The notes below the pieces were generated by a model. That model was given only the letters and a program-made list of their open reading frames with translations, searched no databases and had not been told where the DNA came from. A DNA stretch of 64,000 nt, from assembly GCA_036873135.1 (NCBI GenBank), contig JAPTYO010000002.1:2872952-2936951 (forward strand). Reading direction: 5' to 3'. The translations under genes were made by a program, and so were the position numbers. The stretch comes from Clarkia xantiana subsp. parviflora. Its lineage: Eukaryota > Streptophyta > Magnoliopsida > Myrtales > Onagraceae. Of the stretch, positions 42,137 through 53,030 are shown one piece after another. Position 1 is the stretch's first letter. The number at the start of each line of letters is the position of its first letter.

Positions 42137-43337
42137 ATGGCGACTCCTGAAAGTAGCGCAGAAACCCTATCCCAAGTTGTCCTCCTCCGTCATCCTCCGC
42201 ACTTCTCGAAACTCAACAGACCCTTACCTACAGATTTCCACTTCCTCAAGCCCTGGGAGTCTTCGCTTCCTCTTAACCAGTTCCTCTCGACTCACGCCCA
42301 GTTTGCTCAGGCCCTCCTCACTAACGGCCCCACGCCGGTGACCGCCGAAATTATCCGCCTCCTACCCAACCTCCGCCTCGTCGTCACCACCAGCGCCGGC
42401 GTCAACCACATCGACCTCGCCGAGTGCCGGCAGCGCGGGATCGCAATCACAAACGCCGGCGGTGTGTATTCCGAGGTTGTTGCTGAATTGGCAGTGGGAT
42501 TGCTGATCGACGTCTGGAGAAAGATTTCGGCCGCGGATCACTACGTGAGGCAAGGCCGCTGGCTTGGCGATGTCGATTTTACTCTCGGATCTAAGGTTTG
42601 ACTAATATTCGATATTTTTGAATTGGCTATGAATTTCATCTTGAAATTTGAAGCGATTAATTTGTTCATTCCATTTTTCTGCTCTTTTGCACTTCAATGA
42701 AGGTTTTAACTTGATGAACATGTAACAACATAGTCATTTTGATGCTAAATTTTGAAACTTATTGAGAGCTGATCTGGGTCATAATCAAATTTCAAAACCT
42801 TTTGTATTGCAGTTAAGGGGTAAGCGAGTCGGGATCGTCGGACTAGGCAGAATTGGTTCGGGGGTAGCTAAGAGGCTGGAGGCACTTGGCTGCATTCTTC
42901 TTTACAACTCGAGGAAGCCTAAACCATCCATCAACTACCCATTCTATCCCAATGTACAGGATCTAGCACTAAATAGCGATGCTCTCATCATCTGTTGCGG
43001 ATTGAGCGAAGAAACCCGCCACATGATCGATAAAGAAGTGATGATGGCTCTTGGGAAAGAAGGTGTGATCGTGAATATCGGACGTGGGGCCATTATTGAC
43101 GAGAAGGAAATGGTGGAGAGGTTAGTTTGTGGTGAGCTCGGTGGTGCGGGTTTGGATGTGTTTGAGGACGAGCCGAATGTTCCGAAGGAGCTGTTTGATC
43201 TTGACAATGTTGTGCTGTCTCCACATATGGCTGTGAATACCCCGGAGTCGTATTCGGATTTGTGTGATCTTGTTGTTGCCAACTTGAGAGCTTTCTTCTC
43301 AAACAAGCCTCTACTTTCTCTTGTCCTGCAAGAATGA
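42137..43337 (+). CDS. HPR3: Hydroxypyruvate/glyoxylate reductase, HPR3-like, copy B
   Basis: Tandem sister of the gene at 38838-40036 with the same predicted reaction. Exons 42137-42595 and 42813-43337; intron 217 bp; 327 aa. It keeps the GLGRIG loop (163-168), catalytic Arg in NIGRGAIIDE (about 244), Glu in DVFEDEP (about 273) and His in LSPHMAVNTPES (about 291). Differences from copy A are few and spread out (for example GSGVAK for GSEVAK, FDLDN for FELDN). The intron and the start of the 3' UTR (GAATGAATGAAGAAGACAAA) are also shared. The exon-2-only pseudogene at 56912-57408 matches this copy at LSPHMAVNTPES, so it may derive from B or from the common ancestor. Confidence 0.9.
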
Positions 43338-43925
43338 ATGAAGAAGACAAATGCAATTTACTATTTGATTAAATTCAGATGGACTTAAAGCAGAGCATTA
43401 TGAAGTTGTTGCATGGCGTGTTGATCGTGAGTCAGCCTTCAAATCTTTTCTTAAAGAGCCTCCAAAATCTCCTAAAAAAGTGAATGTCCAAAGGCGTCCA
43501 TTTCATTGAGTTTTGGCATGCAAAATGTTTATCAAATCTAGGTTGACCGAAATGTCAGCATGTGTGTAATGGATATCTACTTTTGAGTTTGTGTTATATT
43601 TATTTGCTTTCTTGGATTGAATTTGATTGAATGTGATGTATTAATGATCTTAAGTTGATTTAGGTTGGAACCAAGTTTCTATCTTGTTAAAATTCAACTC
43701 AAATCGCATCATCATTATGTACGTACTGCAAGAAACCTGCAAAACAAATAATCATTGATATGCACCAATGCGTAATCGATAGAAATTTAGATTTTGAATG
43801 ATGTTAATATCTCGATTAAACATCTCAACATGATACACTAACTTGGTCATATTGTCGGTACTTCAGAATCAAGAATCCAATTCATAGTAGATAGACCGTT
43901 GAAAGTACTTGTCATATTAGCATAA
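43338..43925. other. 3' flank of HPR3-like copy B, no gene seen
   Basis: The first 100 bp match the region after copy A (up to GCATGGCGTGTTGATCGTGAGT). The rest is AT-rich and unassigned. Confidence 0.4.
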
Positions 43926-43929
43926 ATTT

Positions 43930-44445
43930 GAGGGTTAACATCCTATTAACTGTTCAAAATTTGATCATTGTGAGATTTTGGTGTCTGGAGTTTCAAATGT
44001 TGATATGAACTGTCTAAGATTTCAGTTTTGTTGAAATTTGGTGTCTCCGTCTGTTTTTTATGTTAAGTCAAAAGGAAATTGGTCAATTGACCACGTGACC
44101 TGAACAAAAAAAATATCCAAAAAATGTCTTTGTTCAATAGTCACATGCTAGAATGAAAAGTCAAAAATACCTCTCATAGCAAAAAAAAAAAGTCTCATCC
44201 TCCTTGTTTGACTCCAAGGGTAATTTCGTCATTTCACATTTTTTTTTCAAATAAAGTTGTAAATAAAAAAAAATATATTAAAAGGGTAAAAGTGTCATTT
44301 CACAAAAATATAGTAAATTTAACCTAAAAAATGAATGAAAAACCAAATTTCAACAAAGTTGAAACTTCAAACACTTCATATCAACAAGTGAAACTCCAGA
44401 CACCAAAATCTCACGAGGTTCAAACATTAGACAGTTTATAGAAGT
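43930..44445. mobile_element. Decayed Mutator-like hairpin element
   Basis: AACTGTTCAAAATTTGATCA, then GAGATTTTGGTGTCTGGAGTTTC at the left, pairs with GAAACTCCAGACACCAAAATCTC, then CAAACATTAGACAGTTTATAG at the right. Related text recurs at 63500-64000. No target duplication identified. Confidence 0.55.
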
Positions 44446-44769
44446 ATATCATAGTATTAAAAAAAATTTTACTTATGTTACAATTAAGTATATCATAGTA
44501 TTAAAAAAAATAAAAGTATGGTGCTCCAAGAGCATGTTATAAAAATCCATTTTGTGTTAAGGTTGGAGATTCTCCAAAATCATGGAAGGTAAAGAAACAA
44601 AAAATTCATTCTAAGTCCTCAGCATGGCAAAAAAAAAAAAAATTATATACGGCATTTGCTGATGTTGAGTATAAAAGCATGTGCAGCACTTTCTAAAATC
44701 ACTTGGTTTAGTAGGTTTATGACTGAGTTAGGTTTTAAGCATTCTGGACAAATTTTCATGCATTGTGAT

Positions 44770-45170
44770 TAGGGATGGAAACGGGGAGGGTTTCCGTAGC
44801 CCCGGACCCACGGGTCAGCCTGGCTGACCAGGACATGAATACCTCCCGAGGCAGGTCAGCTGGGTAAAAAAATCCCGCGGGTCGACCCACAGGTTCCGAC
44901 CCGCCCCGCCGCGTGAACAACTTTTTTTTTTTTTTTTTCACTTCTCAATATTACATATATTTTTTTTGTCAAAATATTACATTATATATAAATTAAAACC
45001 ACAAATCTAACACCAATCAAATACAAATAACAAACACATCAAATTTTTCACAAAATACAAATCTAAATCCAAATTAACAAATCCTAATAATCTAAATATA
45101 CATCTATTTATAATTTGGTCTTGTTATTTATATAGGTACTATATTAATCATATTGTTTAGTAAATGTTAC

Positions 45171-45254
<84 letters not shown>

Positions 45255-45402
45255 CACTTCGAGGCGGGTCTACGGGGCCCCGCGCCCCTAGACCCGGACC
45301 CGGACCCGCCCCGAACCCGTCCCGTGACTCGTGAGTCGACGGGTCAAAACCGGGTCCGAGCCCCGCGGGTCAGCGGGGCCCCGAGACCCATTGCCATCCC
45401 TA
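44770..45402. mobile_element. hAT-type MITE (633 bp) with 8-bp duplication ATTGTGAT
   Basis: It begins TAGGGATGGAAACGGGG and ends CCCATTGCCATCCCTA. Exact ATTGTGAT lies at 44762-44769 and 45403-45410. GC-rich ends (CGGACCC, CGCGGGTC) flank an AT-rich core that holds an (AT)n tract at about 45173-45252. Same subfamily as 50941-51570, which is 630 bp. Confidence 0.92.
45173..45252. repeat. (AT)n microsatellite, about 80 bp
   Basis: Uninterrupted TA dinucleotides inside the hAT MITE. The plus-strand frame through it (45153-45455) is an Ile-Tyr artefact. Confidence 0.95.
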
Positions 45403-47077
45403 ATTGTGATAGTAAGGTTGCAACAAAGATTGCTTATAATCCATTTTTTTTATGAACGTACTAGACTATTGAGTTGGATTATCATTTTATCTATGATTAC
45501 TTTGTCAAAAAATTTGTGAAGTTCAGGTACATTCCATCTAGATATCAGTTAACTTTCACCAAGACTTTGCCCAATGATCAGCACAATCTACTTTGTGAGA
45601 AGCTTGGAATGAAGACTGTGTTTATAGGGATTCGAGTTGAGGGGGATCAACATGGAGATGATGCAAATAATTCAACTTAAGGGGGAGTATTGATGTGTCC
45701 AGTTTAGGGTATATTTTTCCTAGTTAGGATTGTTTTGTTTTATCTTTATTGATTTTATTGGTGACTAAACTCATTCATTATGTAAATGTGGGGTAAAAAC
45801 TAGGCATAATGCTAGGGTTCTCTTTAGTGGTATTTATGATTAAATGTTGCCAAACGAATAAATCAACACCAATTCTTGGCCAAAAAAATAAAAAAAAATA
45901 AATCAACACCAATGACCCGCAATCGTTTTATGTTTCTTCTCATTTCTCTCTTTATCTTCTTCATCTCCTTCACCCTACCCTAACCTAGGGTTCTCTGAGT
46001 GATTCCTCGAATCTCACTTTCTATCACAATCTATCCCCTTAAAGGGTGTGATGTCCTCGTTGCGGTCCAAACCAGGATCTGCCCTTGGTAGGTGATCAGT
46101 GTTGAAAATAACATAGGATAATCTCTAACTACAAGTAGGCCATCGGATAATCTCTTCTAGTTAATAAGCTAGTCCAATAGGGCCCTAACACCTAATTAAT
46201 TCGACACATATGCCTAATTAATGGGCTAGTTGCTTCTAATTAACTCACACTAAATTATGCATGGTTAATGGGCTTCCATAAAGGGCGGACCAATTTCTAT
46301 CATATCCTAGATCGGTCTTTCTAAAACAGTCTAATCTAAGTGAACCAGAATGAATCTAAGTCATTCTCCGACCTAACCAAAATCGTTTTTATCTAAGGTT
46401 TGCATGTCCTTAAACACTCAACCAAGCGATCATAATTCTCTAAGTCGTGAATTTCGTAAGCTAGCCTTCTAATATGATTTAAACATGAAAATTATATTTA
46501 AAATCGGTTTCTAATCTGTCAATTTTAAATTTGGGGCAAATTTGAAAATTTCAAGGATTAATTGCAATTTCCAAAAAAATTGATTTCTTGTCCTAAATTC
46601 TCTAGGGACCTAATTGTAATATCCGAAAATTTCAACTTCTAGAATTTTCTAACATGCATAAACACACATAGTCTTAAACATGCTCAATTCTAGTGCACAA
46701 TTCATTCATTGAAATATATCGGCACTAAACATAATTTCTACGTAGTATGAGTTCTACGAATTTCATAAACAAGTAGAAATTCACATTAAATAAATTCAAC
46801 TCAGGTTCTAATTCACCTATTAAAATTCAGTTTTAAGCCCCGAAAAGTTTTTCTTTAAACCCCCTATACTATAGATTATTTCCACCCCAAGTAACGAGCT
46901 ATCTAGGTAAAGATTCGATATTTTCGCTTAAATGCAATCAATAATTAATCTACTTAGTCAGGTGTGGTACAAGATTCAATCTTTTAATTAAAACTCTATT
47001 CGATTTTCGTAAAATCCGATAACTAATACCTGCTAGAGTTTCCTCTGTAAATCCCTAATTTTAATTATATAGATTCT

Positions 47078-47108
<31 letters not shown>

Positions 47109-47172
47109 GGGTGTCTAGTTACTAGGGTATTTGGTTGGGGTGACACTAGGCCACCCCACAAATCACGGCGGC

Positions 47173-48220
47173 TAGGGCTGGGCATAAAAACCGGTTCGGG
47201 CGAACCGAACCGGAACCAAACCGGAACTGAACCAATACAAACCGGTTCTGACTGAACCGGTTCTTAAATGGTTCGGTTTTAATAAGGAATATATGGAGCG
47301 GTTTTCAACTGGTTCAAAACAGGTTCCGAACCGGTTTTGAACCAGTTTTTCAGAACCACTTTTATTACATAAAGCCTAAATTGTTAAATAGTAAAACACT
47401 CTTGCATCTTTTTTTTTGGTAGATTAAAGGGCTATAAACAAGACGAGTATCCGGCAAGCTCGACTCGACTCAGTTTACTCGAGCTCGAACTCGACCGAGC
47501 CTTAATTTTTCAAGCTCGAGCTCGACTCGGTGTCATACTTTACATGTTCGAGTTCGGCTCGATAAGGTTAAAAATTCAATTAAATTATAAATGGTGCACC
47601 TTAGCTCGATGTCGAACTCTTCCTTGACTCAATATATACATATATAATATTATTACGTAAAACTCGAAAAACTCAAACTCGAACTCGACTCGAATAGGCA
47701 AAACAAAAAAGCTCGATTAGGCTCGCGAGCCTCTCGAGTCGAGTACAAGTGAACTCGAACTCGACTCGGTATAAAAAAAAGTTCAACTCAACTCGAAATT
47801 TAGCGAGTCGAAATTGAATATCGACTAAACTGATCTCGAGAAGCTCACGAGTAGCTTGAATCGTTTACACCCATAGGGTAGATCCTTCACTATTTGGGTT
47901 TGGTTCATATTGAATATATAGGTGGTCGTAGCAGGTTTGTTCTACAATCAATTGAGTTTAGTTTTGAACTCGAAACTTAACTCAGGAATAGTTCTATATT
48001 GGCTGTATATTTTGAATTTTAGTAATAAAAAAAGTGTATATTTTGAATTTTGTAAAAAAAAAAAGAAAAAAGGTTCAAAACCGGTTCTCCTATGGTTCGG
48101 TTCTAGGACCTAAAATCTGGTTCGGTTCTTACCTGGTACAGAGAACCAACTGAACCTAAAATCTGGTTCCGGTTCGGTTCTGGACCGGTTCGGCCAAGAA
48201 CCGAACCATGCCCAGCCCTA
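47173..48220. mobile_element. hAT-type element (1,048 bp) with 8-bp duplication ACGGCGGC
   Basis: It begins TAGGGCTGGGCATAAAAACC and ends AACCATGCCCAGCCCTA. Exact ACGGCGGC lies at 47165-47172 and 48221-48228. The arms repeat CCGGTTCGG/GAACCGG words. About 450 bp of its length is a later insertion at 47426-47876. Non-coding. Confidence 0.9.
47426..47876. mobile_element. hAT-like MITE nested in the 1,048-bp hAT element
   Basis: GGGCTATAAACAAGACGAG at the left pairs with GAATCGTTTACACCCATAG at the right. The interior is CTCGACTCGA / GAGTCGAG words. Flanks GGTAGATT and GGTAGATC are an 8-bp duplication with one mismatch. Confidence 0.65.
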
Positions 48221-49215
48221 ACGGCGGCTTACTTGGCGGCTAAGCCATCTCCATGGCACGGCGGCGTGGTAGCCGTGAACAAGCGTTCTTGGCCACGCTC
48301 TGTATGGAACGGCCATAATATCGCCACGACATGGTGAAGGGGGCCACCAGTGGCAGGCAGCGAGGTAGCAACCGGCTCGGCACAGAGCGGCGCGACGTGG
48401 CGGATCGGGAGCGGCACGACGGTTTGGACAGATGTACTTTGCCGTAATAATTCCCATATTTCAGGATTTCTTAATCACTAAGAAATTTCGGTTACCCCTA
48501 TCAAAACTAGTGTTTTCTACCCCCAAATATCAAGATCAAATTACTAATCTATAAACCATGACTACAACCTTACTAGCTCTAATACTACTGTTAGAAATAA
48601 CATAGGATAATCCATAACTACAAGTACTACATCGGAAACTTACAAGTTATGGCGAGATTATCCTCACAGGTCCTCTGGCGTTGTCCTCATTCTCCAAGTT
48701 TCTGAACGCATGTTGTATCGCTGCTTGTCGGACGGGGTCATCCAATATTTCTCTTAACAAAAAAGGAGGATAGGTCTCCATCGACTATACCTCACGGAAG
48801 GAATGGATGAACTAGAGGTTTACTGGGGGGATAGATAGCTCTGTTACCACTATTGGTTGTGTGGATGATTAATTTGCACACCAAAGAATGTGTATACATG
48901 CTTCAGCTGAACCATATATATATATATATATGGGGAGGAGGTGACTTATTTCCAAATCTCAATCCATTAATCTTAGGTGGTCAAAACTTGACCACCAAAT
49001 ATTCCTCCTATGGATTGAACCGAATTCTCACATTAGGGTCCAATTAATACCTTAATCCTTCTAATTAATGAGCTAGTTGAATAGGGCCCTAACACCTAAT
49101 TAAATCGGCACATATGCCTAATTAATGAGCTAGTTGTTTATAATTAACTCGCACTCAATTTTGCATGGTTAACGGGCTCCCAAGAAAGGCGGTCAAATTG
49201 CTATAATTGCCAACA

Positions 49216-49957
49216 ATCGGAACTTTATGGGTCGATACTTCACTTTTAGCTATTATCTCTCGTTGTGCGATCATTTCCTCGCAAGCTCGGTCATGGTCAC
49301 GGATCGTTTCTGATACCATTTTGTCACGACTTCAAACTTGAGTGAATATCCCTACTAGTACAACCAAGCATAACTAAGTCTATTTCACTTTTGTAAAAAA
49401 ATGAATCCATATTGAGTTTAAATAATACTTTTTTAATTGTATATGCTTTTTTTGTTTTTTGTAAACACTTGTATATGCTTCAAACTACTCTTTCTATTAT
49501 TATTATTATTATTATTATTATATGGAATAAATTTGGTGTCACAGAGGTATCACACTTATCAAAATACACAATATTTTTATTTTGAAAAAATTTGTAGGTA
49601 ACCAATCGTTAGGAAGTTCCTATGAATGTTTATATTTCTATTTTGAAGTGAATACACACTAATTTAGTATAAATATAAGAATGTAATATAATGTATCGGT
49701 ACATAATACTCTCATGATGACTCTGAAAATGAAAAGATACTAATGATAAACACTTTACTCGGAGTGACCTGGTAATTGACCCCTCTTAATATCATCTCGC
49801 TGGAAAAAAAAATATTAGTATAAATATCATACTATAATATCATAAAGTCAATAAAATAAAGTTTAGGAGTCAACTAGGTCAAACTGATAAGTGATAACCT
49901 CAACGTCAAAACAAACATTTCAAATAACTCATTACGCAACTTTGTCATTTAAATTTT
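49216..49957. other. Intergenic, only a short ATT microsatellite
   Basis: An (ATT)n run lies at about 49496-49520. I see nothing else I can support. Confidence 0.4.
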
Positions 49958-50940
49958 GGGTTAACGGTCTTTCATCTTTGACAACTTTTGAGTTTTGATC
50001 AAACATTTTTTTTCTTCTAGTTTTGATACTATATGTTTGACAACTTTTGACTTTTGTTTTATCTGTTAGATGATTGTCAGTTTAACCGTTAAATAGTCGC
50101 GTGGCTTGCACATGACTAGCCCCAAATTTTTATTTGTTCAGCTTAGTCCTCAAATTTATTGTCCTAACTTTTTATTTTTGCAATTTAGCTCTTAAACATT
50201 ATCAACTGCACCCTATGACTAAATTGACCTAGCCATAGTCCGACTCATGGCTAGGGTCACCCATGTCCAGCCATGGGTCGGACCATCGCTAGGTCAATTT
50301 GACATTAGGGTCAAATTGACCCAATTGGACCCTATGATAAATTGACCTAGCCATGGTCTGACCTATAGCAAGGTCGGACCATGGTTAGGGTCGCCCAGGT
50401 CCGGCGACCCTAGCCATGGTCTGACTTAGCCGTAAGACGGAGCATGGCTAGGTCAATTTAGTCATAGGGTGCGGTTGATAATGTTTAATGACTAATTTGC
50501 AAAAATAAAAAGTTATGACAATAAATATGATGACTAAGCTGAACAAAATAAAAATTTGGAGCTATGCATGTGCAGGTCACGTGACTATTTAATGGTCAAA
50601 CTGACGGTCAACTAACGGATAGACTGAAAGCCAAAAGTTGTTAAACATACTGTAACAAAACTAGGAAAAAAATGTTGAATCAAAACCAGTGTTATCAAAA
50701 CCGGACCGGATCGGCGGTCCACCGGCTTCGAGTCGGAACCGGTGCCTTCAACGGCCCAATTTGGGTAAATTCGGAGGATGTAAACGAATTCGGTTTAATA
50801 TCCGATTTTTTTATTGAACCCGCCGGTTCTGAGCGGACCGGACGATTCACCGATTCGCCGGTTCAGAATCTCAAACCCAAAAAAAAAATTGCGAAAAAAA
50901 AAAATTCAGAATCTATACTTCCAAAATCCATATACAGAAC

Positions 50941-51570
50941 TAGGGATGGCAACGGGTCTCGGGGCCCCGCTGACCCGCGGGGCCCCGACCTGGTTTTGAC
51001 CCGAGGACCCGCCGACCCGCGGGTCACGGGTCGGGTTCGGGGCGGGTCGGACCCGGGTCGGGTCCGGGTCTAGGGACACGGGGCCCCGTTGACCCGCCCC
51101 GAAATGTCTATGTATATATTTTTTACTTTTTTTTTTTTTAATGTTAATATAATGTAACATTTACTAAACAATATGGTTAATATAGTACCTATATAAATAA
51201 TATGGACCAAATTATAAATAGATGTATATTTAGATTATTAGGATTTGGTATTCGGATTTGAATTTGTATTTGGTGATGAATTTGATGTGTTTGTATTTGA
51301 TTGATGTTAGATTTATGGTTTGAATTTACATATAATGTAATATTTTGACAAAAAAAATTGTATTTAATATTGAGAAGTGAAAAAAAAAAAAAAAAAAAAA
51401 ATTGTTCACGTCGGGTCGGGTCGGGGCCCGCGGGTTGACCCGCGGGATTTTTGACCCGACCCGACCCGACCCGAGAGGTACACTTACCCGGGTCCGGGTC
51501 AGCCAGACTGACCCGCGGGCGGGTCTGGGGCCGCGAAAACCCGCCCCGTCCCGCCCCGTTGCCATCCCTA
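50941..51570. mobile_element. hAT-type MITE (630 bp) with 8-bp duplication TACAGAAC
   Basis: It begins TAGGGATGGCAACGGG and ends CCCGTTGCCATCCCTA, a perfect 16-bp inverted pair. Exact TACAGAAC lies at 50933-50940 and 51571-51578. GC-rich ends (GACCCGCGGG words) flank an AT-rich core, as in 44770-45402. Confidence 0.93.
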
Positions 51571-51663
51571 TACAGAACCTAGGATTTTTTGTTAAAATGC
51601 CCTCCTAAAACATGGCATTTCTAAAAATGCCCTCCAAAGGAGGGCATTTGTAGAAATGCCCCG

Positions 51664-51745
51664 TCCAGCTGCTATTAGCAGCTGGACGGCCCAGCTGCTA
51701 TTAGCAGCTGGACGGCCCAGCTGCTATTAGCAGCTGGACGGCCCA
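51664..51745 (+). repeat. CAGCTG hairpin array in the fold-back element
   Basis: CAGCTGCTATTAGCAGCTG, a 19-nt self-complementary word, is repeated three times with GACGGCC spacers. The opposite arm (53110-53220) has two dispersed copies of the inverse. Confidence 0.85.
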
Positions 51746-52964
51746 GCTGGCTGGCTCGCGTGTCCAACGCGTGCCAGCTGGGCACCAGCTGGGCACTGTC
51801 CAGCTGCTAATTAGCAGCTGGACCGGTCGGACCGGGCCGGATATCCGGCCCGGTCCGACCGTAAGAGCAAAGACCAATTTTTTTTTTTTTTTTTTTTTTT
51901 TAACGAAAATATTAATTGATTTTAACTAGAATCGAACACAGGACTTACACTAAAAACGCTGACGCACTACCACCACACTACAAGCTAGAATGTTGACAAA
52001 ATAATAGTTAAATTTGTTTTATTTATAATTCTATTTAATCAATGGAATAGAACCGGGTTCCCCATCCCTCGGGTTTTTTTTTTTTTTTTTTTTCACTTTT
52101 TACATTTATTAATATTCACTAAATTCAAATTTACAACTCCAAATTCAATGAAAATCGAAAGTTAGCGTCTTTATAATGTAATAAATAAACAATGTGCTAT
52201 TTTTTTAAAATTTATTTTAGTAATTTCGAAAATTAATGTTTTCATCACGTAATGATGTTATACCACCATAAAACCTAAATTTGGAACAAACATAATTTTT
52301 TAGAAAATGTTCAATTTTTTTTTTCCGAATTGTCACGTATTAGTAAAATCCAATACCGAAAACGGGGCCTAATTTGAAGTCCGGTAATATATTTTTTGAA
52401 CATTCTAAAAAATAAGATTTACTCCAAATTTGCATTTTAGGGGGGGTATAACACCATTTGGTGATGGAAACATTAATTTTCGAAATAACTAGGATAAATT
52501 TTAAAAAAAATAGCACATTGTTTATTACATTATAAAGACACGAACTTTCGATTTTCATTGAATTTGGTGAATATTAATAGGTGTAAAAAGTGAAAAAAAA
52601 AACCGCGGGATGGGAAACTGACAAAAAAAAAAGAATATTTTTTTGAACATTTTCTAAAAAATGAGATTTACTCTAAATTTAGGTTTTAGGGTGGTATAAC
52701 ACCATTCGGTGATGAAAACATTAATTTTCGAAATTATTAGAATATTTTTTTTTAGAAAAATAGCACATTGTTTATTACGATATAAAGACGCTAACTTTTG
52801 ATTTTCATTGAATTTGGAGTTGTAAATTTGAATTTAGTGAATATTAATAGATGTAAAAAGTGAAAAAAAAACCCAGAGGGATGAGGGAACCCGGTTCCAT
52901 TCCATTGATTAAATAGAATTATAAATAAAAATATTTTATCTATTAATTTGTCAACATTCTAGCT

Positions 52965-53030
52965 TGTAGTGTGGTGGTAGTGCGTCAACGTTTTTAGTGT
53001 AAGTCCTGGGTTCGATTCTAGCTAAACTCA
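52965..53030 (+). repeat. tRNA-like segment in the right arm of the fold-back element
   Basis: GTGGTGGTAGTGCGTC resembles box A and GGGTTCGATTCTAGC is a good box B about 35 nt downstream. The inverse copy lies in the left arm at about 51925-51995. There is no acceptor-stem pairing, so this is a tRNA-derived fragment, not a tRNA gene. Confidence 0.6.

Larger units (their letters stand above)
44540..46020 (+). mobile_element. 3' end of a Ty1/copia retrotransposon, degraded
   Basis: Reading frames before and after a hAT insertion give the end of a copia RNase H domain: AFADVEYKS, LGFKHSG, then NPFFYERT and a YIPSRYQL-type tail. Stops and small indels are present, so it is dead. A purine tract (AAGGGGGAG, 45679-45687) precedes a probable LTR starting TGATGTG at 45691. 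The hAT MITE at 44770-45402 sits in the RNase H region, right after the conserved His-Cys-Asp triplet. The 5' part of the element is missing. Confidence 0.75.
46090..49215 (+). mobile_element. Probable LTR-element remnant, direct repeats 2.5 kb apart
   Basis: GAAAATAACATAGGATAATC, then ATAGGGCCCTAACACCTAATTAA and TTTTGCATGGTTAA-like text, occur at 46093-46290 and again at 48591-49190 in the same order. The left copy lacks a middle part present in the right one. The interval carries no recognisable genes and hosts the hAT element 47173-48220. I read it as a decayed LTR element without coding capacity. Confidence 0.45.

Noticed and set aside
45153..45455. 100-codon plus-strand frame of Ile-Tyr repeats
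   Set aside because: It is translation of the (AT)n tract and of the hAT MITE arm.
50672..51073. 133-codon frame with Arg/Gly/Pro-rich protein
   Set aside because: It spans the junction of a 3.3-kb element and a hAT MITE; the residues come from GACCCGCGGG repeats.
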